Positions 37,181 to 46,075 of a stretch of 58,616 nucleotides of DNA are shown here, in pieces. A model generated the notes under the pieces. That model was not told the DNA's origin and did not search any database. It worked only from the letters and a program-made list of their open reading frames with translations. The position numbers were made by a program, and so were the translations under genes. Position 1 is the stretch's first letter. Every line of letters starts with the position of its first letter. Source of the stretch: Chryseolinea sp. (GTDB lineage: Bacteria; Bacteroidota; Bacteroidia; Cytophagales; Cyclobacteriaceae); the NCBI GenBank assembly GCA_025923195.1, contig JAICGJ010000013.1, forward strand, positions 1 to 58,616, given 5' to 3'.

Positions 37181-37211
37181 AAAAAAAGAAACCCGAAGCT
37201 AACTCCGGGTT
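37181..37211 (-). terminator. intrinsic terminator of the M23 peptidase operon
   Basis: Minus-strand stem AACCCG (37206-37211) with CGGGTT (37190-37195), loop of 10 bases, then a T-rich run (37181-37187). It lies 25 bases beyond the M23 stop and ahead of the barrel gene start. Confidence 0.7.
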
Positions 37212-37235
37212 AAAGTATAATAATTCGAAGTGAGA

Positions 37236-38222
37236 TTACATCCCCAACGATTGGTTTTCGATTGATGCAAGCTCCAGTACTTTTTCGTATTCAGCAGGGG
37301 TGAGGTCATTATAAAAATAGTGCACGGGATTTACTTTGCTGCCATTGATAAGCACTTCATAGTGAAGATGTGGTGCTGTCGACATGCCTGTGTCTCCGAC
37401 ATATCCTATCAGATCGCCCCGCTTAACATTTTGACCGGACCGCACGGCAAACTCATGCATGTGAGCATAACGTGTGCGATATCCAAAACCATGATCGATT
37501 TCAACCAGCTTTCCATAACCACCAAATTTTACACTAACCTCCGATATGGTACCATCTGCAGTGGCATAGATCGGCGTACCAATCGACGCCGCGAAATCAA
37601 TTCCTGGATGCATCTTCTTCACTTTGTAGATCGGGTGCGTTCTCAATCCATATCCCGACGAAAGTGCATGCAATTGTTTATTGGAAATCGGCTGGATGGC
37701 AGGAATTGCAGCATACAGCTTTTCCTTTTTCTCAGCCAATTCTACAACCTCATCCTGAGATTTCGATTCGATGTATAATTTTCTTCTGAGAAGGTCAACT
37801 TTCTCATTCAACGCGATCACAAGGTCCTCATGGGCAATGTCCTTTTCACGGATGTCTGAGTAGCGGTCCGCACCACCCACACCTGCATGTCGCACAGATT
37901 TTTCAATAGGTTCAGCTCCCAGCACCACCCGATAAATATTGTCATCCCGGTGTTCGATACCATCCAGAATGCCGCTGAGGTGGGCGATGTCTTTGGAGAG
38001 CTTTTGATAATAGAATTCAAGCTCTTTTACCTCGTTCTTGAGAATTAACTCCTTAGGTGATTCAAAGAAATTGCTGTAGAGGTAAACCGTGAGAAGGCCG
38101 GCAGCCATAGCAATTGTAAGCGAAAGAATGCCCAACGCGTTTAAAATTACGTCACTGGTCTTAACCTTAACACGTTCGTACTTGCAGGTCTCAGTATCGT
38201 AATAGTATTTAATACGTGCCAT
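37236..38222 (-). CDS. M23-family peptidoglycan endopeptidase, membrane-anchored
   Basis: 328 residues. A cytoplasmic N-terminus, one membrane helix (about 25-50), a coiled-coil segment (about 55-175) and a C-terminal M23 domain (about 195-300). Zinc ligands and catalytic residues are present: His205 and Asp209 in HPGIDF, His254/His256 in YAHMHEF and His285/His287 in HLHYEV. It should cut cross-bridges in peptidoglycan from the periplasmic face. It follows mogA by 9 bases on the same strand and ends the trhO-mogA-M23 run with its own terminator. A role in growth or division is inferred from the family. Confidence 0.93.
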   Translation of the reverse strand: MARIKYYYDTETCKYERVKVKTSDVILNALGILSLTIAMAAGLLTVYLYSNFFESPKELILKNEVKELEFYYQKLSKDIAHLSGILDGIEHRDDNIYRVVLGAEPIEKSVRHAGVGGADRYSDIREKDIAHEDLVIALNEKVDLLRRKLYIESKSQDEVVELAEKKEKLYAAIPAIQPISNKQLHALSSGYGLRTHPIYKVKKMHPGIDFAASIGTPIYATADGTISEVSVKFGGYGKLVEIDHGFGYRTRYAHMHEFAVRSGQNVKRGDLIGYVGDTGMSTAPHLHYEVLINGSKVNPVHYFYNDLTPAEYEKVLELASIENQSLGM

Positions 38223-38231
38223 AAACAGTAA

Positions 38232-38762
38232 TTATACGGATTGGGGCCTAAAAACCCTTATCACATCCTCATTGGATTCGATAAACGGTCCCTCCAGCAG
38301 ATCAATGCAATATGGAATCGCCGGAAAGACTGCCTCTAAACATTGGCGGATAGATTTTGGCTTGCCTGGCAGATTTAAGATCAAAGATCGGTTACGTATT
38401 CCAGCTGTTTGCCGCGAAAGAATTGCGGTTGGTACGTACGTAAGGCTTTTGGCACGCATTAATTCGCCAAATCCGGGCAAGATTTTTTGACAAACAGCCT
38501 CTGTGGCCTCTGGTGTAACATCTCTTGAAGCTGGGCCAGTACCCCCGGATGTGATAATTAAGCAGCAATTGCGGCTATCAGCCATGTCAATAATGGTTTT
38601 TTCGATAAGAGGTTGTTCATCGGGGATAACTTCATACTCTTTCTCCCAAGGGCCCTTGATATATTCAGAAAGGACTTCGACAATTGCCTTGCCAGGAAGA
38701 TCCTCGTATATGCCCTTGCTGGCGCGATCGGATACGTTGATTATACCAATACGAATGCTCAT
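38232..38762 (-). CDS. mogA: molybdopterin adenylyltransferase (MogA/MoaB family)
   Basis: 176 residues. Motifs are INVSDRASKGIYEDLPG at the N-terminus and LIITSGGTGPASRDVTPEA, the MPT-binding loop of the family, with LNLPGKPKSIRQCLE near the end. It adenylates molybdopterin before metal insertion. Its ATG overlaps the trhO stop as ATGA. No other molybdenum-cofactor gene is in the window. MogA and MoaB are hard to separate by sequence alone. Confidence 0.88.
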   Translation of the reverse strand: MSIRIGIINVSDRASKGIYEDLPGKAIVEVLSEYIKGPWEKEYEVIPDEQPLIEKTIIDMADSRNCCLIITSGGTGPASRDVTPEATEAVCQKILPGFGELMRAKSLTYVPTAILSRQTAGIRNRSLILNLPGKPKSIRQCLEAVFPAIPYCIDLLEGPFIESNEDVIRVFRPQSV

Positions 38763-39811
38763 GCGGAATGTCGTTTTGATGCGACCGCCTTGAACTGAAT
38801 ATTTGCAGACCTTCCTTTCTTAAATACCTGCCTTCCTTTATTAATCCCTTTTCTTATTTCCAATTGCCGCTCAATCGGCATCGTCAAAATTTCTTTGCAT
38901 TCATCAGAGCAACAACCATCGTATTTTTCCCGGCATGCCTTGCATTGAATAAATAGCAAATGACAACCGTCATTTTTACAATTTGTATGATCATCACAAG
39001 GATGACCACATTGGTGACATACTGCGATGATGTCGTCCGTTATACGTTCGCCAAGCCGTTCATCGAACACGAAATTCTTGCCTATAAATTTATTTTCTAT
39101 TCCCAAGTCCCTCGACTGCCGCGCATACTCAATAATACCTCCATCCAACTGAAAAACATTCTTAAAACCAATATGTTTCATCCAGGCGCTGGCTTTTTCA
39201 CATCGGATCCCCCCCGTACAGTACATCAACAGATTCTTGTCTTTTTTATCTTTCATGATATCCTCCACCGCTTTAAGTTCCTCCCTAAACGTGTCAACGT
39301 TAGGACAGATCGCATTCTTGAAGTGACCTACTTCACTCTCATAATGATTTCGCATATCGACAATAATGGTATTTTCATCATCGGCCAGGGCGTTAAACTC
39401 TCTCGCATTCACATGAACGCCGGTGTTTGTAACATCAAAAGTCGAATCATCCAACCCATCGGCTACAATCTTTTTTCGAACCAATATTTTTAATTTAAAA
39501 AAAGACTTACCATCGTCCTGGACTGCCAGGTTGAGGCGGATACTATTCAGGAATGAAATACTGTAAATGAAATTTCTGAAATCATTGTAGGACTTCTCGG
39601 GTACGCTTACCTGTGCATTGATACCTTCGGTGGACACATAAATCCTTCCAAGAACTTCCAGGGATTGGAGTCCTTTGTAGAGTTCGTCCCTGAACTCTTT
39701 CGGATCTAAAATGTGATGATATTTATAGAACGATACCGTTACTCGATTTGCGGGAGACAGGGTCAATTTTTCTTTCAAAAGTCTGCCGTTGACTCTATTG
39801 TATAATGCCAT
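38759..39811 (-). CDS. trhO: tRNA uridine(34) hydroxylase (rhodanese-type)
   Basis: 350 residues. An N-terminal acylphosphatase-like domain (about 20-120: GRIYVSTEGINAQVSVP) is followed by a rhodanese domain (about 130-240) with active-site CTGGIRCEKAS. A Cys-rich C-terminal tail (CHQCGHPCDDHTNC, then CKACREKYDGCC) looks zinc-binding. TrhO makes 5-hydroxyuridine at wobble position 34 of tRNA using oxygen. It is coupled to mogA by ATGA. A promoter candidate is at 39842-39872. Confidence 0.94.
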   Translation of the reverse strand: MALYNRVNGRLLKEKLTLSPANRVTVSFYKYHHILDPKEFRDELYKGLQSLEVLGRIYVSTEGINAQVSVPEKSYNDFRNFIYSISFLNSIRLNLAVQDDGKSFFKLKILVRKKIVADGLDDSTFDVTNTGVHVNAREFNALADDENTIIVDMRNHYESEVGHFKNAICPNVDTFREELKAVEDIMKDKKDKNLLMYCTGGIRCEKASAWMKHIGFKNVFQLDGGIIEYARQSRDLGIENKFIGKNFVFDERLGERITDDIIAVCHQCGHPCDDHTNCKNDGCHLLFIQCKACREKYDGCCSDECKEILTMPIERQLEIRKGINKGRQVFKKGRSANIQFKAVASKRHSA

Positions 39812-39841
39812 TCTTCTTTAATTGCTTTCTCGTCTAATCTC

Positions 39842-39872
39842 TAATTGTACCAGAAAAAAATAAATATTCAAA
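39842..39872 (-). promoter_or_regulatory. candidate promoter of trhO-mogA-M23
   Basis: Minus strand: TTTG (39869-39872), 19-base spacer, TACAATTA (39842-39849), six of eight positions of TAnnTTTG. Spacing is right; the -7 element is weak. It ends 31 bases ahead of the trhO ATG. Confidence 0.4.
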
Positions 39873-39894
39873 AAGAAAGTTCATCGTGGCTAGA

Positions 39895-40509
39895 CTAATT
39901 AACTTTCTTTAGTTCTCCCCGCAGCAGCTGGTTATACTGCTCGCAAGTAAGTAGTCCATGATTATTGCAATAGGGGCATGTGGTGTATTCTGGCCCAAAC
40001 GCACCCTTTTTTATGAGTACGTGATCGCCTTTGCATACGGGACAAATTACTTTTCCTGAAGGGCCGCAGTCGATGTCGTAATTCGCCGAAAGGACTTCAC
40101 CGGTCTTTTGCATCTCATTCGCTTTTTCTTTCATGTATTCCGTCTCAGCATCCTTCAGCAATGACGCTGCCTCTTTCGAGTATTGTCCGTTCGTTCCTTT
40201 TAACTGTATGTATTTTGTTAGCCAGTCAATGGTTTGTTTGTACTTCGACAAGTAGTATGAGTTCTTGCCAAAGAAGAATGTCAGATCGGAGGGAACGCTT
40301 TTAATGTTTTCAAGCACATAGCGGAATTTAGCATCAGCTGTCACGTGATCACCGATATCCATGTAATAAACGCCGGAATCCATTTGCTGAAGCAGCCCCG
40401 ATTTTTTCATCTGCTCTTGTTGCAACTTGTAATCCTCGACGCTCGTTCGTTGACCAAAGCTGTCGCACACCAGTATAACAAGCAATAAAGTGCAAATCAA
40501 ATAGCGCAT
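39895..40509 (-). CDS. exported protein with paired CPxC zinc motif and TPR-like helices
   Basis: 204 residues from the ATG at 40509, immediately after the amidohydrolase stop; an in-frame start farther upstream would overlap that gene. A signal peptide (MRYLICTLLLVILV and onward) is followed by helical repeats (about 30-130) and a C-terminal metal-binding segment with CPVCKGDHVLI and CPYCNNHGLLTC, the half-pattern of the DnaJ Cys-rich domain. No named family is recognised. The stop is 3' to a stretch with no further gene on this strand before trhO. Confidence 0.7.
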   Translation of the reverse strand: MRYLICTLLLVILVCDSFGQRTSVEDYKLQQEQMKKSGLLQQMDSGVYYMDIGDHVTADAKFRYVLENIKSVPSDLTFFFGKNSYYLSKYKQTIDWLTKYIQLKGTNGQYSKEAASLLKDAETEYMKEKANEMQKTGEVLSANYDIDCGPSGKVICPVCKGDHVLIKKGAFGPEYTTCPYCNNHGLLTCEQYNQLLRGELKKVN

Positions 40510-40510
40510 C

Positions 40511-41518
40511 TCAGTTAAATCTTTCTTTTGGGATATTGAGCCACTCAAGGGACGCATTATGAAAAATATCTTCTTTGACACCATCATCCAGATCCATTTC
40601 TTCGATGAATTTTCCGATTTGAAGATCACCAAGTGGAAACGGATAATCGGATCCTAGCGTGATTCTTTTTGAACCTTGTAGTTTCAAGACATATTCAAGC
40701 ATAAGCGCATCATGCGTTATACTGTCAACCCAAAATTTACCCAAGTACTTTTTTGGATCGACGGGATTATCAATTGCAACAAGATCAGGCCGGCAGTCGA
40801 AGCCCTGCTTTATCCTCCCGATAGTCGCAAGAAACGATCCGCCGGCGTGCGCAAAATTAACGCGTAGCTTTGGCAACCTCTCAAAAACTCCACCAAAGAT
40901 CATGGAACAAATGGCGCGCGACGTTTCCGCAGGCATTCCAACCAGCCAGGGCAGCCAATATCGTTGCATATGATTTTGACCCATCATGTTCCAGGGATGC
41001 ACCAGAATCGCCATCCCTAATTTTTCGCAGGCTTGAAAGACTGGGAAGAACCGTTCCTCGTTTAGATTCAGCTCATTAATGTTTGATCCGATCTGGATAC
41101 CATGCAATCCTAAGCTTTTTGCTCGCTCCAGTTCTTGGATTGCCAACTCGCTGTCTTGCATTGGGATGGTGGCGAGGCCTAAATAGTTTTTCGGGTATTT
41201 TTCAATCAAATCAGCAATGTGGTCATTGAGAAATTTTGAAATTTGAAGGCAATCGAAGGATTTGGCCCAATATGAAAACATGACGGGAATGGTACACACC
41301 ACCTGGACTTGTGTATTAAATTTCTCATATTCCTTGATCCTGACCTCTGGATTCCACGCATTCTCTTTAATCTCTCGGAAGAATTGATTCCCCCGCATCA
41401 TTTTAGCATAACCCTTCTTGTGATGTTGGAGGTAGATGAAGTCGCCGTAGCCAAATTTTTCGCTCCAATTAGGAAGTTTTCTAGGTAGAATATGCGTATG
41501 ACTGTCGATTTTCAACAT
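40511..41518 (-). CDS. ACMSD-like metal-dependent amidohydrolase
   Basis: 335 residues of the ACMSD/amidohydrolase-2 family. The first metal site is DSHTHILP (His7, His9), a central His is in ILVHPWN, a further His is in FAHAGG and the catalytic Asp is in LGSDYPFPLG. The closest named function is 2-amino-3-carboxymuconate-6-semialdehyde decarboxylase of the kynurenine pathway, but no other gene of that pathway is present here, so the substrate stays open. The downstream exported zinc-motif gene starts right behind it, although the two products should sit in different compartments. Confidence 0.85.
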   Translation of the reverse strand: MLKIDSHTHILPRKLPNWSEKFGYGDFIYLQHHKKGYAKMMRGNQFFREIKENAWNPEVRIKEYEKFNTQVQVVCTIPVMFSYWAKSFDCLQISKFLNDHIADLIEKYPKNYLGLATIPMQDSELAIQELERAKSLGLHGIQIGSNINELNLNEERFFPVFQACEKLGMAILVHPWNMMGQNHMQRYWLPWLVGMPAETSRAICSMIFGGVFERLPKLRVNFAHAGGSFLATIGRIKQGFDCRPDLVAIDNPVDPKKYLGKFWVDSITHDALMLEYVLKLQGSKRITLGSDYPFPLGDLQIGKFIEEMDLDDGVKEDIFHNASLEWLNIPKERFN

Positions 41519-41766
41519 CTAAGGAATGCCTGCGAAATATCGATGATTTTTTTCCCCGTATCAAATGTCGGCGTACCATCGAAATAAGTCTCAATTTGGA
41601 AAAAATGGCCAAAACTGTTTCTTAATTCGACACGACTATGGCTCTTTTAAGAGGCAATTCTCGAATTTTTGCCCGATTTGAGGCTCGCAGGGCCCGTGTT
41701 TCCACCGCGATCGGCGACTGGCACCATATTTTCTCGACAATCATCAAAAATGAACCTAAAAAGCTT

Positions 41767-41925
41767 ATGGACTTATTTATTATCATTTTATCCTTTGTTC
41801 TAGCTTACGGAATATTTGTACTCATCGCCGTAAAGCTTGCCAAGGTCTTCTTTCCGAAGATCTCCGATGAAGACCTGAAGGCTCCGTCAGCACGGCAACG
41901 ACATCCCAAGAGAGTTAGCGTCTAA
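41767..41925 (+). CDS. small single-pass membrane protein (52 residues)
   Basis: 52 residues from the ATG at 41767. The frame is open back to 41638, but those 43 residues (starting MALLRGNSR) look non-coding. The protein is one membrane helix (DLFIIILSFVLAYGIFVLIA) with a basic tail PSARQRHPKRVSV. No family recognised. A strong terminator starts 25 bases downstream, which supports a real small transcript. Confidence 0.6.
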   Translation: MDLFIIILSFVLAYGIFVLIAVKLAKVFFPKISDEDLKAPSARQRHPKRVSV

Positions 41926-41949
41926 ACCATAGCCAATGAACACATAGCA

Positions 41950-41973
41950 AGCCCGGAACTTCCGGGCTTTTTT
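41950..41973 (+). terminator. intrinsic terminator of the 52-residue gene
   Basis: An 8-bp stem, AGCCCGGA (41950-41957) against TCCGGGCT (41961-41968), with a 3-base loop, followed by a T-run to 41973. Confidence 0.85.
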
Positions 41974-42163
41974 GTTACCGCGAAACCGGGTACATGTCCT
42001 CAACAGTGTAGAATTTTTTCCCCTCCCTACGCTCCTTTTAGATTTTCGGTGTTCAATAAATGTCTTATTATCAATTGGTTAGGTGTCTGACTGCCCGCCA
42101 TCGGATTGGGCATTATTATTTCCGGCGTGATAAAAGCCAAACTAGTCATTAAACCTTAGTACG

Positions 42164-42346
42164 ATGTCTATGAAACGCCTATTCAAAAAAAATGAAACGA
42201 AAAATGCAACGAATTTTAAAACAACACGTGCATTTGTAGTGGATGACAGCGCCAAACAAAATGTGATGGATAACTCGCTTTATCAACGGGTGGGAAAAAG
42301 CAGGCAGGAAATTTTTGATTTAATGAAGATTTTGAAAACATTCTAA
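42164..42346 (+). CDS. small hypothetical protein (60 residues)
   Basis: 60 residues, soluble and basic (KRLFKKNETKNATNFK), with a possible C-terminal helix (RQEIFDLMKILKTF). An ATG at 42170 is also possible. No family recognised. It is followed after 15 bases by a 24-codon ORF and then a terminator, so a short two-gene transcript is possible. Coding status rests on context only. Confidence 0.45.
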   Translation: MSMKRLFKKNETKNATNFKTTRAFVVDDSAKQNVMDNSLYQRVGKSRQEIFDLMKILKTF

Positions 42347-42361
42347 ACGTTCAATAATTCT

Positions 42362-42436
42362 ATGAAGACTTTGTTAAGAATTGCCATTTCAATGGTGCTG
42401 ACTTACGGTTTGTTGAACTTGGCAGCCCACTTGTAG
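42362..42436 (+). CDS. 24-residue hydrophobic peptide
   Basis: ATG at 42362, TAG ending at 42436. The peptide MKTLLRIAISMVLTYGL and onward is one short hydrophobic helix with a basic start. It is too short for usual gene calling, so this is a candidate only, supported by its position between a small ORF and a terminator (42501-42535). Confidence 0.35.
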   Translation: MKTLLRIAISMVLTYGLLNLAAHL

Positions 42437-42500
42437 TAACTCGCCTTTAGTATTTGGAAAAGAAATACGAGAGGATACTCCTCGCATTTCAATCCGGATA

Positions 42501-42535
42501 AAGCCGTTATCACCGCCTTGGTAATGGCTTTTTTT
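42501..42535 (+). terminator. intrinsic terminator after the small ORFs
   Basis: Stem AAGCCGTTA (42501-42509) against TAATGGCTT (42522-42530), with one G-T pair and a 12-base loop, followed by seven T residues on the plus strand. It faces the stop of the minus-strand 41-residue ORF, but its T-run fits the plus transcript. Confidence 0.7.
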
Positions 42536-42539
42536 ATGC

Positions 42540-42665
42540 TTACAAAAAGATCGAACTTATTATAAAGTACAAGATGATCGATAAGATCAACACGCCATAC
42601 ATAATGAGATCTACTCGCACATAGGGCTTATACTCCTCGTAAAGCCTTTTTAATTTTTTCAGCAT
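42540..42665 (-). CDS. small membrane protein (41 residues)
   Basis: An unrecorded minus-strand ORF, ATG at 42665, TAA at 42540. It begins MLKKLKRLYEEYKPYVRVDL and continues as one membrane helix (MYGVLILSIILYFIISS). The amphipathic basic N-terminus followed by a clean hydrophobic helix is very unlike random sequence. No family was recognised. It lies divergently ahead of the TonB receptor at 42824. Confidence 0.55.
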   Translation of the reverse strand: MLKKLKRLYEEYKPYVRVDLIMYGVLILSIILYFIISSIFL

Positions 42666-42823
42666 CCCGTAAGAAAAGCAAGATTTATCCGTTGACGAAG
42701 GTAACCATTTAATAATTTATCCGTCCACTATCTAAGCTATTCGACAAGAAATTGATTTTTTTACGTACGTTCTGTAGGGGTGAGTGCAGAATTGGTTGTC
42801 TCACCCTAAATTATCTTTCTGCC

Positions 42824-45175
42824 ATGATTAAAAATTTATTCGTTTCACTTTTTATTTTGGTTACCACAGTTGGATTTAGTCAGGAGAAAGCAACGCTTAA
42901 CGGATATATAAAGGATGCAGAAAACGGCGAGGAATTAATAGGTGTAACGGTCTACATACCTCAACTAAAAGCAGGAGCCATAACAAATGCTTACGGTTTT
43001 TATTCCATCACCGTTCCGGTAGGCACGTATGAAGTACAGTTCAGTTACGTGGGTTACAAGTTTCAGTCCGTAACCAAAGAGCTTAGCGGCAACGTTGCAT
43101 TCAATGTCGAACTTCAGAATGAAGCAACCGTTATTCAGGAGATTGTTATTTCGGATAAGCGAATAGACGAAAATGTTGTGTCATTACAGATGAGCAAAAA
43201 TACGCTGGACTTGAACCGGGTTCGTAAACTGCCCGCCCTGTTCGGGGAAATTGATATCATTAAGAACATCCAAATGCTGCCAGGCGTAATTACCGCAGGC
43301 GAAGGTACGTCTAGCTTTTACGTTAGAGGCGGCAGCGCCGACCAAAATTTGATTTTAAACGACGAGGCACCGATTTACGATCCTTCCCACTTGTTCGGAC
43401 TTTTTTCTGTTTTCAATGCAGACGTAATCAAAGACTCCGAGCTTTATAAGGGAGGAATCCCGGCGCGATTTGGCGGACGCCTTTCGTCGATTCTAGAGGT
43501 GCGTACTAAAGATGGCAATAACAAGAATCTGAATGTTGCAGGGGGCATAGGAACCATGGCAAGCCGCATAATGGTCGAGGGCCCGATCACGAAGGAGAAG
43601 AGTTCCTTTATCGTGTCAGCCCGGCGCTCTTATGTCGATTTATTCCTTAAGGCTGCCAATGAAGATAACCTCGTTCATTTCTATGACATCAATGCAAAGA
43701 TAAATTGGAAAACGAATAACAAGAATCGTTTTTTTGTCGCCTTCTACGCGGGCCGTGATGTCTTCAATTTTTCAGATGAGTTTGGGTTTGCGTGGGGAAA
43801 CATTACAGGCACTTTCCGCTGGAATCACCTCTTCAATGACCGATTGTTTTCCAACACCTCTGTTATTGTTAGCAACTTCGATTACAAATTGGAGCTGGAG
43901 GATCCTGTGCAGGGCTTTCAATGGCTCTCCAACCTTCAGGAGCTCAGTGTCAAGAATGACCTCTCATACTTCATCAGCACAAACCATGAACTCGCCTTTG
44001 GCTATCACCTTACCGGCAGGAGGTTTTCTCCCGGGAGAATATCTCCTAACACAAGCGGCTCCATCTTTTCGGAGGTGGAATTGCAGCACATGTATGCGTT
44101 GGATCATGCATTTTATATCAGCGATCAGTACCGGCTCACGGACCGGCTGACTGTTGACTACGGATTCAGACTGTCCATTTTTCAAAATGTCGGGAAGAGC
44201 GATGTATACTTATATGAAGATCCTCAGGATAATATCAATATTAACAGAACGGATACACTTCACTATGGAGCCTGGAAGAATATTAAAACCTATGTAAATA
44301 TTGAACCCCGTGCCGCGCTTCGTTACATCATCTCTGACGAGCAGTCGGCAAAGATCTCGTACAACCGCATGGTTCAGAACACACACCTCATTGCAGCCGG
44401 CACCGTACCCGTTCCATTCAACACCTGGAACCCCAGCGGATACTATCTGGAACCTCAGTTAGCCGATCAAGTTGCAGTAGGTTACTTTCAGAATTTCAAA
44501 GACAACATGTATGAATTTTCCGCTGAGGCATACTATAAGGATATAAAAAATGTAACGGATTTTGCAGACAATGCTGATATCTTCTTTAATGAAGATCTAT
44601 CTACGGAATTCCGGCAAGGTAAAGCATGGTCTTATGGCATTGAACTTATGCTGAATAAGACCCGCGGGAAACTCACAGGATCAGTAGGGTACACGTTATC
44701 CAAAGCCATGCGCAAGGTTCCTGGAGTCAACCTTGACAAATCTTTTGTTGCAAATTATGACCGACGACACGTCGTCAATATTCAAGCAGCATACGATATG
44801 AGCAGCCGATGGACGCTTGGAGCGACTTTCACCTACAGCACAGGCCGGCCGATCACCCTCCCGACGGGAAAGTTTGAGTATCAGAACTATCATCCCGATG
44901 TTATCTCAGAAAGAAACGGCTATCGGCTGCCAGCATTCCATCGCTTGGATCTATCAGCCACGTACACACCTGCCAAGAATGCTAACCGGCGCTGGAAAGG
45001 TCAGTGGGTGTTTTCAGTATACAACGCTTACAACCGTCAAAATCCATTTACGATCTATACCCGGATAACCAAAAATGATGACGGAGACGTAATTGGCGAT
45101 GGTAACACGAAGGAAGCACGAATGATCTATCTTTTCCCCATCCTGCCTTCTATTACTTACAACTTTAAATTTTGA
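42824..45175 (+). CDS. TonB-dependent receptor with carboxypeptidase-regulatory N-terminus
   Basis: 783 residues from the ATG at 42824; an in-frame ATG at 42752 is rejected because the added residues precede a clear signal peptide. The mature N-terminus is a CarboxypepD_reg-like domain (ATLNGYIKDAENGEELIGVT, then TNAYGFYSITV). The plug domain has GEIDIIKNIQMLPGV and the SFYVRGGSADQNLIL box; a barrel follows to ITYNFKF. It belongs to the group that pairs with DUF4249 lipoproteins, whose gene starts 10 bases downstream. It should be a TonB-powered outer-membrane channel of unknown substrate, and it leads a surface-protein run with the gene at 46076. Confidence 0.92.
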   Translation: MIKNLFVSLFILVTTVGFSQEKATLNGYIKDAENGEELIGVTVYIPQLKAGAITNAYGFYSITVPVGTYEVQFSYVGYKFQSVTKELSGNVAFNVELQNEATVIQEIVISDKRIDENVVSLQMSKNTLDLNRVRKLPALFGEIDIIKNIQMLPGVITAGEGTSSFYVRGGSADQNLILNDEAPIYDPSHLFGLFSVFNADVIKDSELYKGGIPARFGGRLSSILEVRTKDGNNKNLNVAGGIGTMASRIMVEGPITKEKSSFIVSARRSYVDLFLKAANEDNLVHFYDINAKINWKTNNKNRFFVAFYAGRDVFNFSDEFGFAWGNITGTFRWNHLFNDRLFSNTSVIVSNFDYKLELEDPVQGFQWLSNLQELSVKNDLSYFISTNHELAFGYHLTGRRFSPGRISPNTSGSIFSEVELQHMYALDHAFYISDQYRLTDRLTVDYGFRLSIFQNVGKSDVYLYEDPQDNININRTDTLHYGAWKNIKTYVNIEPRAALRYIISDEQSAKISYNRMVQNTHLIAAGTVPVPFNTWNPSGYYLEPQLADQVAVGYFQNFKDNMYEFSAEAYYKDIKNVTDFADNADIFFNEDLSTEFRQGKAWSYGIELMLNKTRGKLTGSVGYTLSKAMRKVPGVNLDKSFVANYDRRHVVNIQAAYDMSSRWTLGATFTYSTGRPITLPTGKFEYQNYHPDVISERNGYRLPAFHRLDLSATYTPAKNANRRWKGQWVFSVYNAYNRQNPFTIYTRITKNDDGDVIGDGNTKEARMIYLFPILPSITYNFKF

Positions 45176-45185
45176 AGAATACAGT

Positions 45186-46019
45186 ATGAAAAACTTATTT
45201 ATCATAATTATTTGTTCGTCGATTTTCTGGTCATGCGATGAGCCTGTCAGGCTCGACGTTAACCAGGGTGAGTCGCGTGTCATCATCGAAGGGCAGGTAA
45301 CGAATGCAGCAGGTCATCAATATGTAAAAGTATCGAGGTCCAATGGTTTTTATGAATCAGGAAAGACGCCCAGGGTTACAAATGCTACAGTAAGCGTAAG
45401 CGACGATGCGGGAAATGACTTTCCATTTGTACATAATCCAGGAAACTTAGACGATTCTGCTGGCTATTACTTGCCGCAGGTACCCTTTATCGGGGAGGTT
45501 GGCAAGACGTATTTTTTAACGGTAACAATAGATGGTCAGATATATGAAGCCCAGGATAAACTGTTCCGTGTCACGCCCATCGATTCCCTGTCATATCGGA
45601 TAGATGAGGAGGAAAGAGAGGATCCGGAAGATCCGGGGAAATTTTATGAGGTGCTTATCTATGCTAAGGAACCACAAGATACTAAGGACTATTACCTATT
45701 CAAGTTTTACCGAAACGATTCCCTGAAGCTAGATTTTGATACAGATATTTATTTCAGCGACGACGAAGTTCTCGGTGAAAGCATCGACGGTGTTAGTTCG
45801 CCGATCTACTTCGCGCCAGGCGATGTAGCACGCTGCGAGATCTTTAGTATTTCAAGAACTGCGTTTGTTTTTTATAGTGACTTGCAAAGCCTACTGAATA
45901 GCGATGGCGGATTATTTAGTCAACCCCCGGCAAATTCACGGACCAATCTCAGCAATAACGCGTTAGGATTCTTCCAGGCAAGTGCCCTCCATGTTAGCGA
46001 GATTGAGATTAAAGAGTAG
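45186..46019 (+). CDS. DUF4249 outer-membrane lipoprotein
   Basis: 277 residues. The signal ends in a lipobox-like FWSC (Cys17). The DUF4249 pattern is present: RVIIEGQVTNAAGHQYVKVS at the N-terminus and DDAGNDFPF, then IGEVGKTYFLTVTIDGQIYEA. Members are surface lipoproteins found next to TonB-dependent receptors of Bacteroidota, and this gene follows one by 10 bases. The Ig-like first strand suggests binding of ligand or receptor. Substrate unknown. Confidence 0.9.
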   Translation: MKNLFIIIICSSIFWSCDEPVRLDVNQGESRVIIEGQVTNAAGHQYVKVSRSNGFYESGKTPRVTNATVSVSDDAGNDFPFVHNPGNLDDSAGYYLPQVPFIGEVGKTYFLTVTIDGQIYEAQDKLFRVTPIDSLSYRIDEEEREDPEDPGKFYEVLIYAKEPQDTKDYYLFKFYRNDSLKLDFDTDIYFSDDEVLGESIDGVSSPIYFAPGDVARCEIFSISRTAFVFYSDLQSLLNSDGGLFSQPPANSRTNLSNNALGFFQASALHVSEIEIKE

Positions 46020-46075
46020 TTTATAGTTGTTTTTCACGAAAGGGAATTTCATATTTCATTTGGAAATTACCCAGG

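Noticed and set aside
41638-41766. In-frame extension of the 52-residue membrane protein
   Set aside because: Its residues precede the natural membrane-protein start at 41767 and look non-coding.
42752-42823. Upstream start of the TonB receptor at 42752
   Set aside because: The added residues come before a textbook signal peptide that starts at 42824.
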